From Clostridia bacterium (GTDB lineage Bacteria > Bacillota > Clostridia > Oscillospirales > CAG-272), in assembly GCA_017443595.1 (NCBI GenBank), contig JAFSYU010000053.1, positions 1 through 56,573 on the forward strand: DNA of 56,573 nt. Direction: 5' to 3'. The notes beneath the pieces were generated by a model, which was not told the origin of the DNA, made no database searches, and saw only the letters and a list, made by a program, of their open reading frames with translations. Of this stretch, positions 49,558 through 56,573 are shown piece by piece. Each line of letters opens with the position of its first letter. Position 1 is the first letter of the stretch. Both the position numbers and the translations under genes were made by a program.

Positions 49558-50647
49558 CACGGCGATATACGTACACGTCCCGTACTGCAAGTCAAAATGC
49601 GGCTACTGCGATTTCTGCTCATCGCCCGACGTATCGACCGTTGACGCCTACGTTTCCGAGCTGACACGCCGGATAAAAGCGTATAAAACGGAGCAGAGCG
49701 TTAAAAGCATATATTTCGGCGGCGGCACGCCGACGTATATCGGCGCGGACAGGCTGTGTCTGATACTTGACGCAATATTATCAAGTTACAGCATATCAAA
49801 CGGCTGTGAAATAACGGCGGAAGCAAATCCCGGGACGGCAGACTTAAACGGTTTGAAACTGATGAAAAAAGCGGGTTTCAACCGGTTGTCTGCCGGAATA
49901 CAGACGGCAAATGAAAGCGAATTAAAAGCTCTCGGCAGAGCGTCTCACACCGTATCGGACGGGGCAAAGCTCGTAGAAAACGCGCGTGAAGCGGGGTTTG
50001 AAAATATAAGCCTTGATTTAATGTACGGCATACCGAAGCAGACGGCGGAAAGCCTTGATCACAGTCTTGATTTCGTTCTTGGTTTAAACCCAGTACACAT
50101 TTCGGCGTACGCGCTGAAGCTCGAGGAGGGCACGCCGTTATACAGGCAAAAACCCGTTTTGCCGGACGACGATACGACGGCGGATATGTACGCGCAGATA
50201 AACGCAAAACTCAAAGCAAACGGCTATAACAGATACGAGATAAGCAATTATGCAAAGCCGGGGTATGAAAGCCGCCACAACCTGCGCTACTGGCAGGGCG
50301 GAGATTATATAGGTATCGGTGTATCAGCCGCGTCGCTTATCGGAAACGTAAGATATTTACAATCACCCGATATGAAAGCGTTTTTAGACGGCAAAGCGCC
50401 CGATACTGTCGAGACGCTTGACGACGCGGGCAGAGAAGCGGAATATATAATGCTTCATCTGCGGTTATCAACCGGTATTGACAAGAAAGAATACAAAGAA
50501 AAATTCAAAGTTGATTTTGACAAAAAATTTGAAAAACAAATAAAAACGTACGCAGACGGCGGATTTGCCGTGAATACGAAAGACAGGTTTTATCTGACGG
50601 ATAAAGGTATATTCGTATCAAACGCCGTTATAGCGGATTTTATTTAG
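49550..50647 (+). CDS. hemW: radical SAM heme chaperone HemW
   Basis: 365 aa from ATG 49550, inside the lepA end. Radical SAM cluster 'CKSKCGYC' (Cys13, 17, 20), '[11 protein letters not shown]', '[13 protein letters not shown]' and HemW-type C-terminal domain. HemW relatives are often misnamed coproporphyrinogen oxidase; the lepA-hemW pair is the standard Firmicutes order. It delivers heme to respiratory proteins in studied cases. Confidence 0.92.
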   Translation: MNDTAIYVHVPYCKSKCGYCDFCSSPDVSTVDAYVSELTRRIKAYKTEQSVKSIYFGGGTPTYIGADRLCLILDAILSSYSISNGCEITAEANPGTADLNGLKLMKKAGFNRLSAGIQTANESELKALGRASHTVSDGAKLVENAREAGFENISLDLMYGIPKQTAESLDHSLDFVLGLNPVHISAYALKLEEGTPLYRQKPVLPDDDTTADMYAQINAKLKANGYNRYEISNYAKPGYESRHNLRYWQGGDYIGIGVSAASLIGNVRYLQSPDMKAFLDGKAPDTVETLDDAGREAEYIMLHLRLSTGIDKKEYKEKFKVDFDKKFEKQIKTYADGGFAVNTKDRFYLTDKGIFVSNAVIADFI

Positions 50648-50655
50648 GAGCAAAA

Positions 50656-51111
50656 ATGGATCATTCAGATAAGGCAAGAGAAAATTTTCTGTCCGGGTAC
50701 AGCTGCGCGCAGGCTGTCTTGCTTGCTTTTTCAGACCTCACCGGGCTTGACGAGAAGACGGCACTTCTTATCTCGTCCTCTTTCGGCGGCGGCATGGGAA
50801 GGATGCGGGAGACCTGCGGCGCCTTCTGCGGTATTATCATGGTCGCAGGACTGCTTTACGGATATACCGACCCGAAGGCGTTTGATAAGAAGAGCGAGCA
50901 TTACAAAAGAGTGCAGGAGCTTGCCGCCGCGTTCCGTGAAAAAAACGGCAGTATAATCTGCCGTGAAATGTTAGGGCAAGCCGGAGCCGACAAAAACCCG
51001 ACGCCGTCACAGCGGACGGCTGACTATTACAAAAAACGCCCGTGCCCGGAAATATGTGCAAACGCGGCAAAGGCGCTTGATGATTACATTGAAAAAAATC
51101 CCATTTCATAA
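50656..51111 (+). CDS. C_GCAxxG_C_C family redox protein
   Basis: 151 aa. The five-Cys pattern is visible: 'GYSCAQAV', 'CGAFCG', a further 'IICREML', and 'CPEICANAA'. Members are thought to be redox-active and accompany oxidoreductases; the function is not firmly known. 8 bp after hemW, with GGAG before the ATG, and 12 bp before the aminopeptidase. Confidence 0.88.
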   Translation: MDHSDKARENFLSGYSCAQAVLLAFSDLTGLDEKTALLISSSFGGGMGRMRETCGAFCGIIMVAGLLYGYTDPKAFDKKSEHYKRVQELAAAFREKNGSIICREMLGQAGADKNPTPSQRTADYYKKRPCPEICANAAKALDDYIEKNPIS

Positions 51112-51123
51112 GGAGAAGACAAA

Positions 51124-52347
51124 ATGAAACAAACAGTATTAAGAAATTACGCAAAACTTATCGCCGTAAAAGGCGCAAACGTACAGAAGGGACAGGACGT
51201 TATAATAACCGCTCAACTCGATCAGCCGAAATTCGTTGAAATGCTCGTTGACGAGTGTTATAAAGCAGGAGCTAAAAAAGTTACGGTAGAATTCCGTCAT
51301 CAGCCTCTTTACAAGCTTCACGTACATCATCAGACGGTCACGGAGCTTGCAAAAGTAGAGGAATGGGAAAAGGCGCGTTTACAGCATTACGTTGACACGC
51401 TGCCCGCGACGATATATCTGATGTCTGCGGATCCTGACGGGATGAAGGGCGTAAATCAGAAAAAGAGCGCGAAAGCCGAGCAGAAGAGCTACCCGATACT
51501 GAAACCTTACTATGACAAAATGGAAAACAAACAGCAGTGGTGCATCGCAGCCGTTCCCGGCGCCGCGTGGGCGAAAAAAGTATTCCCCGATATGCGTGTA
51601 AGCCAGGCGATAGAAAAGCTGTGGGAAGCAATTTTATTCACCTCCCGCGTGACGGACGATCCGATAAAGGCGTGGGAAGAGCATGACAAAGACCTGCACG
51701 ACCGCTGCGATTACCTTAACAGCTTAGGAATTGCCGAGCTTCACTACAAGGGCGACAACGGAACCGATCTTACGGTCGGCATGATACCCGAGGGTATGTT
51801 CATGGGTGCGGACGAAAAGACGCTCGGCGGCGTCAGCTTCAACGCAAACATCCCGACCGAGGAATGTTTCACCTCGCCCATGCGCGGCAAGGCTGAAGGC
51901 ATAGTTTACGCAACGAAGCCGCTTTCGTACAACGGCGAGCTTATAGAAAACTTCTCCGTCCGTTTTGAAAACGGCAAGGCGGTTGAAGTGCACGCGGAAA
52001 AGAACGAAGAATTGCTGAAACAGATGATAAGCATGGACGAGGGCGCGGCTTATTTAGGCGAATGCGCGCTTATACCGATAAACTCTCCTATAAACGAGTC
52101 CGGCATACTGTTTTATAACACGTTGTTTGACGAAAACGCGTCCTGCCATCTGGCGCTCGGCATGGGCTTTACGAACACGATAAGAGGCTACGAGGATAAA
52201 ACTCTTGAAGAATGCCGCGCAATGGGCGTAAACGACTCAATGAATCACGAGGACTTCATGATAGGCTACGAAGGACTTGACATAGACGCAAAAACGGCGG
52301 ACGGCAGGATCGTCCCGATCTTCCGCCGCGGCAAATGGGCGTTTTAA
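51124..52347 (+). CDS. M29 family aminopeptidase (AmpS/aminopeptidase T type)
   Basis: 407 aa. Two-metal M29 features: 'NIPTEECFTSPMRGKAEG', 'YLGECALI', 'LFDENASCHLALGMGF' and 'NHEDFMIG'. These hold the Glu, His and Asp ligands for the metal pair. It removes N-terminal residues from peptides in the cytoplasm. Ribosome site AAGGAG. The stop TAA shares a base with the ATG of the next gene. Confidence 0.93.
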   Translation: MKQTVLRNYAKLIAVKGANVQKGQDVIITAQLDQPKFVEMLVDECYKAGAKKVTVEFRHQPLYKLHVHHQTVTELAKVEEWEKARLQHYVDTLPATIYLMSADPDGMKGVNQKKSAKAEQKSYPILKPYYDKMENKQQWCIAAVPGAAWAKKVFPDMRVSQAIEKLWEAILFTSRVTDDPIKAWEEHDKDLHDRCDYLNSLGIAELHYKGDNGTDLTVGMIPEGMFMGADEKTLGGVSFNANIPTEECFTSPMRGKAEGIVYATKPLSYNGELIENFSVRFENGKAVEVHAEKNEELLKQMISMDEGAAYLGECALIPINSPINESGILFYNTLFDENASCHLALGMGFTNTIRGYEDKTLEECRAMGVNDSMNHEDFMIGYEGLDIDAKTADGRIVPIFRRGKWAF

Positions 52348-52976
52348 TGAAAAAATTTTTGACCGTTTTATCGCTTTCTCTGCTTATCTTCACGCAGTCC
52401 TGCGGGCATAAGACGGATGAAACGGAAAAAGAGACGGTCGAGCTGCCGGAGCCGGTCACCGAAGCTTACGGCACGGAATGGGCGTACGCCGGAATGGATA
52501 AACAAATACCGGCTGACGATCCGGATTTCTCCGTAACGGGCGCCGGGTTTGAATACCGCGACGGCTGGTTCGGCATGGGCGGCGTAGGATATTTTGATCT
52601 TACTACCGTTTACGAACCGGGAAGCGACGAGAAATTCAGCTTTGAATTTGATTTGTTTATCAAAGACAGCGGCGTACTCTGGCTCGGTATCTGGCTGTAC
52701 GGTAAAGACAGCTTACCTGACGACGGAATGCCGGGGGAATGGATAAAGCTGAAAGACGGCAAAGCGTTATACGGCGGACAGCCGTATGAATACGGCAAAA
52801 AAGAGACCGTAAAGATAAAACTCACGGCCGGACCGGACGGATTTACCGTGTACGCGGACGGCAAAGAACTTATACGCACGGATCAGGGATCAGATAACGG
52901 CGGCGGAGCGATAAAGCTGCGCTCGGAAAACGATCCGGTATATATAAGCAATATTGCTTTCAGATTGGGAAACTGA
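52347..52976 (+). CDS. lipoprotein with concanavalin-like (DUF1080-like) domain
   Basis: 209 aa from ATG 52347. Leader with lipobox 'FTQSC' (Cys19). The mature part is a beta-sandwich pattern, 'FSFEFDLFIKDSGVLWLGIWLYG' and 'GGGAIKLRSENDPVYISNIAFR', which resembles the sugar-binding domain of DUF1080/LamG proteins. Substrate unknown. It shares a base with the aminopeptidase stop and ends 2 bp before leuA, an odd operon for a surface protein. Confidence 0.7.
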   Translation: MKKFLTVLSLSLLIFTQSCGHKTDETEKETVELPEPVTEAYGTEWAYAGMDKQIPADDPDFSVTGAGFEYRDGWFGMGGVGYFDLTTVYEPGSDEKFSFEFDLFIKDSGVLWLGIWLYGKDSLPDDGMPGEWIKLKDGKALYGGQPYEYGKKETVKIKLTAGPDGFTVYADGKELIRTDQGSDNGGGAIKLRSENDPVYISNIAFRLGN

Positions 52977-52978
52977 TA

Positions 52979-54490
52979 ATGAGAAGGATTAAAATTTTTG
53001 ATACAACGCTGCGCGACGGTGAACAGTCGCCCGGCTGCTCTATGAATCTGCAGGAGAAGCTCGACGCGGCGAAACAGCTTAAAAAACTCGGCGTAGATAT
53101 TATCGAGGCGGGTTTTGCCGCGTCCTCAAAAGGCGACTTTGACGCGATAGCGGCGATAGCTGAAAACGTAAAAGGTATCGTCGTCTGCTCGCTTGCGCGC
53201 TGCTTAAAATCTGATATCGACGCGGCGGCGGAAGCGCTGTCTGAAGCGGAAATGCCGCGCATACACGTTTTTATCGCCACGTCGGATATACATATGGAAC
53301 ACAAGCTGAAAATGACGCCGGAACAGGTCTTATCCGCAGTCAAAGAAAGCGTTTCATACGCAAAAAGCAAGTGTTCAGACGTGCAGTTTTCCGCGGAGGA
53401 CGCGACAAGGTCGGATAAGGCTTTCCTGTGTGAAGTGCTGTCTGCGGCAATAGAATCCGGCGCAACTACTGTCAATATTCCGGACACGGTCGGCTATTCC
53501 ACACCAAATGAGATGGAAGAGCTCGTATCATACGTTTTATCTCATACAAAAGGCATAGAAAACGCGGTAATTGCCACGCACTGCCACAATGATTTAGGTC
53601 TTGCCGTCGCAAACTCGCTGTCCGCCCTGTCGGCCGGCGCGGGACAGGTGGAATGCACCGTGAACGGCATAGGCGAAAGAGCCGGAAACGCCGCGCTTGA
53701 AGAAGTCGTCATGGGAATAAAGGTCAGAGGCGACGCGATGGGCGTGTATACGGATATAAATACGACGCAGATATACAGATCAAGCAGACTTATATACGGC
53801 ATTACCGGAGATCACGCGCCGAAAAACAAGCCGATAGTAGGAGATAACGCATTCTCTCACGAGGCGGGCATACATCAGCACGGCGTGCTGAACGACAGAC
53901 GCACGTACGAGATAATGAAGCCCGAGGATATAGGCATAAACCGCGACAATATGGCGCTCGGCAAACATTCCGGCAGACACGCGTTTGAAAAACGGCTGTC
54001 CGAACTCGGTTACAACCCGACGAAAGAACAGCTTGACAGATATTTTGAAATATTCAAAGAGCTGGCGGACAAGAAAAAGGATATAACGGACAAAGATCTT
54101 GAAGCCATTGCGTCGGAGCATATGCGCGAAACGGCGCAGTATTCGCTTGACAGATTCGCGGTCCAGGCGGGCAACAGAACGACGCCGACCTGCGTCATAA
54201 GACTCATAAAAGACGGTGTAAAGTACGAAGACGTTGCGATAGGCGACGGACCTGTAGACGCCGCGTATAAGGCGGTAGATAAAATAATCTGCCCGCCTCC
54301 GCATGAATTGTATGACTACGCCATACATTCGATATCCGGCGGCAAGGACGCGCTCGGTGAAGTTACCGTAAAACTCAAAGTGGAAGGCGGCTCGGTGACC
54401 GGCAGAGGCTTATCGACCGATATTATAGAAGCAAGCATAATAGCGTATATAAACGCCGTAAACAGAATGCTTGACAAAACGGATATGTGA
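52979..54490 (+). CDS. leuA: 2-isopropylmalate synthase
   Basis: 503 aa. First committed step of leucine synthesis, acetyl-CoA with 2-oxoisovalerate. TIM barrel with 'TTLRDGEQSPGCSMN' (metal and catalytic residues), 'THCHNDLGLAVAN', then the C-terminal regulatory domain ('GGKDALGEVTVKLKVEGG') for leucine feedback. It ends one base before cimA. No leuCD genes are in the window. Confidence 0.94.
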   Translation: MRRIKIFDTTLRDGEQSPGCSMNLQEKLDAAKQLKKLGVDIIEAGFAASSKGDFDAIAAIAENVKGIVVCSLARCLKSDIDAAAEALSEAEMPRIHVFIATSDIHMEHKLKMTPEQVLSAVKESVSYAKSKCSDVQFSAEDATRSDKAFLCEVLSAAIESGATTVNIPDTVGYSTPNEMEELVSYVLSHTKGIENAVIATHCHNDLGLAVANSLSALSAGAGQVECTVNGIGERAGNAALEEVVMGIKVRGDAMGVYTDINTTQIYRSSRLIYGITGDHAPKNKPIVGDNAFSHEAGIHQHGVLNDRRTYEIMKPEDIGINRDNMALGKHSGRHAFEKRLSELGYNPTKEQLDRYFEIFKELADKKKDITDKDLEAIASEHMRETAQYSLDRFAVQAGNRTTPTCVIRLIKDGVKYEDVAIGDGPVDAAYKAVDKIICPPPHELYDYAIHSISGGKDALGEVTVKLKVEGGSVTGRGLSTDIIEASIIAYINAVNRMLDKTDM

Positions 54491-54491
54491 T

Positions 54492-56066
54492 ATGAAAAAG
54501 ATCGAAATACTTGATACCACGCTGCGCGACGGAGCGCAGAGCGAGGGAATAGCTTATTCCGTACAGGACAAGCTGAAAATAGCAAAAATATTAGACGGCT
54601 TCTGCATAGATATCATAGAAGCCGGATTTCCCGGTTCAAACCCCAAGGACGAGGAGCTTTTCGAGCAGCTTAAATCGGTAAAGCTGAAGCACGCCAAACT
54701 CGCCGCGTTTTCCTCAACCGTCCACGCCGGAGAAGACCCGGAAAATTCCGCCGCCATGAAAAAACTGCTTGCGGCGGAAACGCCCGTCGTCGTCATATTC
54801 GGCAAGGCGTCGTCGGAGCAGGTAAGGGAGGTGCTCAAGATCAGTGAAGAAGAAAATCTGCGTATGATCAAGGACACCGTTTCATACCTTAAAGGCAAGG
54901 GCAAACAGATAATATTCGACTGTGAGCATTTTTACAGCGGCGCCATGACGGATAAAGAATATACGTATAAGGTCCTTGACTGCGCGTCGGAAGCCGGTGC
55001 GGATACGCTGTGCCTGTGCGATACGACGGGAGCCGTTCTGCCGTCCGACGCCGAGAAGCTGACTGAAGAAGCGGTAAGCAAGTATAAGCGCGTAGCGGTG
55101 CATTTCCATGACGATATAGGCTGCGCCGCCGCAAATTCGCTGCTCGCGGCGGAAGCCGGAGCGTCACAGATACAGGGTACTTTCTTAGGAATAGGCGAAA
55201 GATGCGGCAACGCGGATCTATCCGTTATTATCCCGAGCCTGAAATTCAAGCTCGGATACGAGTTTGACTGCGATATGCGTTTTTTGAAAAAGACAGCCAA
55301 CGCCATATCCGAAATATCAAACACGAGAATCAGAAACAACAAGCCATATATAGGCAAAAGCGCGTTTTATCACAAAGCGGGCATGCATATAGACGCGGTG
55401 AAAAAATATCCGCCGTCGTTTGAGCATATAGACCCGGCGCTCGTCGGAAACGAACGCAAATTCGTATTATCCGAAATATCCGGCAGAAATACGCTGCTTG
55501 ACCGCGTACGCCAACTCGTGCCGGACGCGGATAAGGATTCGGAAGAACTGCTCCGCGCCGTGGCCGTGTTAAAGGAAAAGGAGCTGTTCGGCTATCATTA
55601 CGAGGCGGCGGAAGCTTCGTTTTCACTGCTTTTAAGAAAAGCACTTTACAAATACGAGCCGCATTTCAATATTTTACTGCATAAAACAACGGACGATTTT
55701 CCGTCCGCTAACGGTGAGCTTACGTCCTGTTCCGTAGTGCAGATAGAGGTCGGCGGGAAGACGGAGATGGGAAGCTCGCTCGGCAACGGTCCGGTAAACG
55801 CGCTGGATAACGCGCTCAACCGCGCTCTGTCCGTCTTTTATCCGGAAGTGCGGGATATGAAGCTGCTTGACTTCAAGGTAAGAGTCATTGATGCCACGAC
55901 CACCACGGCGGCAAAGGTCCGTGTGCTTATGGAGTCGACGGACGGGAACGACGTTTGGACTACGGTAGGCGTTTCGTTTGATATAATAGAAGCGTGTTTA
56001 CAGGCGCTTCAGGACAGTTATGAATATAAATTGCTTAATTCTTCCCAAAAACACTTGAAAAATTAA
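54492..56066 (+). CDS. cimA: citramalate synthase
   Basis: 524 aa from ATG 54492, directly after the leuA stop. Same fold as LeuA with '[12 protein letters not shown]', '[12 protein letters not shown]' and the longer CimA-type C-terminal domain ('[16 protein letters not shown]'). It condenses acetyl-CoA and pyruvate to citramalate, entering isoleucine synthesis without threonine. Its long middle region (280-400, '[12 protein letters not shown]') is typical. Side by side with leuA it offers both branched-chain entry reactions. Confidence 0.9.
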   Translation: MKKIEILDTTLRDGAQSEGIAYSVQDKLKIAKILDGFCIDIIEAGFPGSNPKDEELFEQLKSVKLKHAKLAAFSSTVHAGEDPENSAAMKKLLAAETPVVVIFGKASSEQVREVLKISEEENLRMIKDTVSYLKGKGKQIIFDCEHFYSGAMTDKEYTYKVLDCASEAGADTLCLCDTTGAVLPSDAEKLTEEAVSKYKRVAVHFHDDIGCAAANSLLAAEAGASQIQGTFLGIGERCGNADLSVIIPSLKFKLGYEFDCDMRFLKKTANAISEISNTRIRNNKPYIGKSAFYHKAGMHIDAVKKYPPSFEHIDPALVGNERKFVLSEISGRNTLLDRVRQLVPDADKDSEELLRAVAVLKEKELFGYHYEAAEASFSLLLRKALYKYEPHFNILLHKTTDDFPSANGELTSCSVVQIEVGGKTEMGSSLGNGPVNALDNALNRALSVFYPEVRDMKLLDFKVRVIDATTTTAAKVRVLMESTDGNDVWTTVGVSFDIIEACLQALQDSYEYKLLNSSQKHLKN

Positions 56067-56082
56067 AAAAACGTGGTATAAT
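56055..56082 (+). promoter_or_regulatory. promoter for ireB
   Basis: TTGAAA (56055-56060), 16-bp spacer, TATAAT (56077-56082) with TGG before it. It overlaps the cimA stop codon. Confidence 0.75.
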
Positions 56083-56122
56083 ATATATACTGTTATTCAG
56101 TAAAACCGAAAGGAGCCGCAAA

Positions 56123-56383
56123 ATGTCAGAAAAAGATAAAACAATTACTTTTTCTCTCGTGCGTGAAAAAGAAAAGGAAACGAGAGAGATACTGATACAG
56201 GTGTATCAGGCGCTGAAAGAAAAAGGATATAATCCCATAAACCAGATAGTCGGCTATATTCTTTCGGAGGATCCGACGTATATAACCAACTATAAGAACG
56301 CGCGCGGCCTCATCCGCAAAATAGACCGTGACGAGCTTTTGAACACGCTTGTGCGCGAATATCTTAAAATTGATAAAAAATAA
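56123..56383 (+). CDS. ireB: IreB family regulatory phosphoprotein
   Basis: 86 aa (UPF0297). '[39 protein letters not shown]' is the family core. In Enterococcus IreB is phosphorylated by the IreK Ser/Thr kinase on two N-terminal Thr residues; here Thr7 and Ser11 are candidates ('[12 protein letters not shown]'). Usual partners (alaS, ruvX/yqgF) are not in view. GGAGCC precedes the ATG. Confidence 0.92.
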   Translation: MSEKDKTITFSLVREKEKETREILIQVYQALKEKGYNPINQIVGYILSEDPTYITNYKNARGLIRKIDRDELLNTLVREYLKIDKK

Positions 56384-56402
56384 AAAATATCGCACAAAAC
56401 CC

Positions 56403-56431
56403 TTGACAATTAAGGAAAAAAGTGATATTAT
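56403..56431 (+). promoter_or_regulatory. consensus promoter for tRNA-Arg
   Basis: TTGACA (56403-56408), 17-bp spacer, TATTAT (56426-56431). A short leader hairpin CACCGG/CCGGTG (around 56439-56458) precedes the tRNA. Confidence 0.8.
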
Positions 56432-56461
56432 ATCAAAGCACCGGAAAAAATCCCGGTGTAT

Positions 56462-56537
56462 GCGCCATTAGCTCAGTGGATAGAGTGCCCGGCTACGAAC
56501 CGGTAGGTCGCAGGTTCGAATCCCGCATGGCGCGCCA
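56462..56537 (+). tRNA. tRNA-Arg(ACG) with encoded CCA
   Basis: Acceptor GCGCCAT/ATGGCGC, D arm GCTC-AGTGGATA-GAGT, anticodon loop CTACGAA (anticodon ACG), T loop TTCGAAT, discriminator G and CCA 56535-56537. The fold is clear, but two stem pairs are off: C27-U43 in the anticodon stem and A51-C63 in the T stem. It should read CGN codons after A34-to-I editing by TadA. Confidence 0.93.
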
Positions 56538-56573
56538 AAGAAAAAGGTACCGCAAGGTACCATTTTCTTTGGC
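56534..56573 (+). terminator. hairpin overlapping the tRNA 3' end, cut by window edge
   Basis: Bases 56534-56551 pair with 56556-56573 (17 of 18 positions) around a GCAA tetraloop. The left arm includes the tRNA discriminator and CCA. The window ends at the last paired base, so any T run lies outside. Confidence 0.6.

Overview
The window reads as chromosome of an uncultured, gut-type member of the Clostridia (Firmicutes). The evidence is Gram-positive division genes (sepF, yggT, divIVA, lspA), ireB, a CdaR/PucR-type regulator, a greA-lysS pair, a DivIVA/TldD/YggS cluster, dockerin-bearing leucine-rich-repeat surface proteins, strong AGGAGG-type ribosome sites, near-consensus sigma-A promoters and about 45-50% GC. 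I infer an Oscillospirales-like relative; no rRNA is present to settle it. Apart from a type II toxin-antitoxin pair and palindromic intergenic repeats I see no insertion sequence, prophage or CRISPR array.

Left end (1-2080): the tail of a beta-helix surface protein, a small protein with a SipW-dependent-type leader, and three copies of a ~200 bp palindromic repeat that carry terminator hairpins. From 2089 to 13220 all genes are on the minus strand: a cupin-XRE regulator with rsmE, then a CdaR-like regulator, ftsE, ftsX, a coiled-coil M23 endopeptidase, a CtpA-type protease, greA, a LysRS with an extra C-terminal tRNA-binding domain, and a membrane-anchored histidine phosphatase. FtsEX, the M23 enzyme and the PDZ protease look like a cell-wall hydrolysis module. 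A palindromic repeat fragment appears to be embedded in frame in lysS.

Middle (13357-28487): a murE-like ligase and lipoprotein (+), dapA and a HAD phosphatase (-), then a long plus-strand run: queA, relB-yafQ, miaA, an HlyD-like membrane protein with an apparent ACG start, tldD, tldE, yggS, sepF, yggT, divIVA, lspA and rluD.

Accessory right-centre (28587-47574): a multipass membrane protein, a SurA/PrsA-like foldase, and a tight minus operon for VTC polyphosphate polymerase, DUF4956 membrane protein, CotH-like kinase lipoprotein, small lipoprotein and cysteine desulfurase. Next come an operon of PHP phosphoesterase, GH127-like hydrolase, SDR reductase and an (AATE)n lipoprotein; two LRR-dockerin proteins; an ECF sigma factor with a very large membrane-anchored partner; and a lipoate ligase. 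This is the most unusual part of the window.

Right end (47752-56573): lepA-hemW, a C_GCAxxG_C_C redox protein, an M29 aminopeptidase, a lipoprotein, leuA-cimA (pyruvate route to isoleucine plus leucine), ireB, and tRNA-Arg(ACG), whose encoded CCA end is swallowed by an 18-bp hairpin at the window edge.
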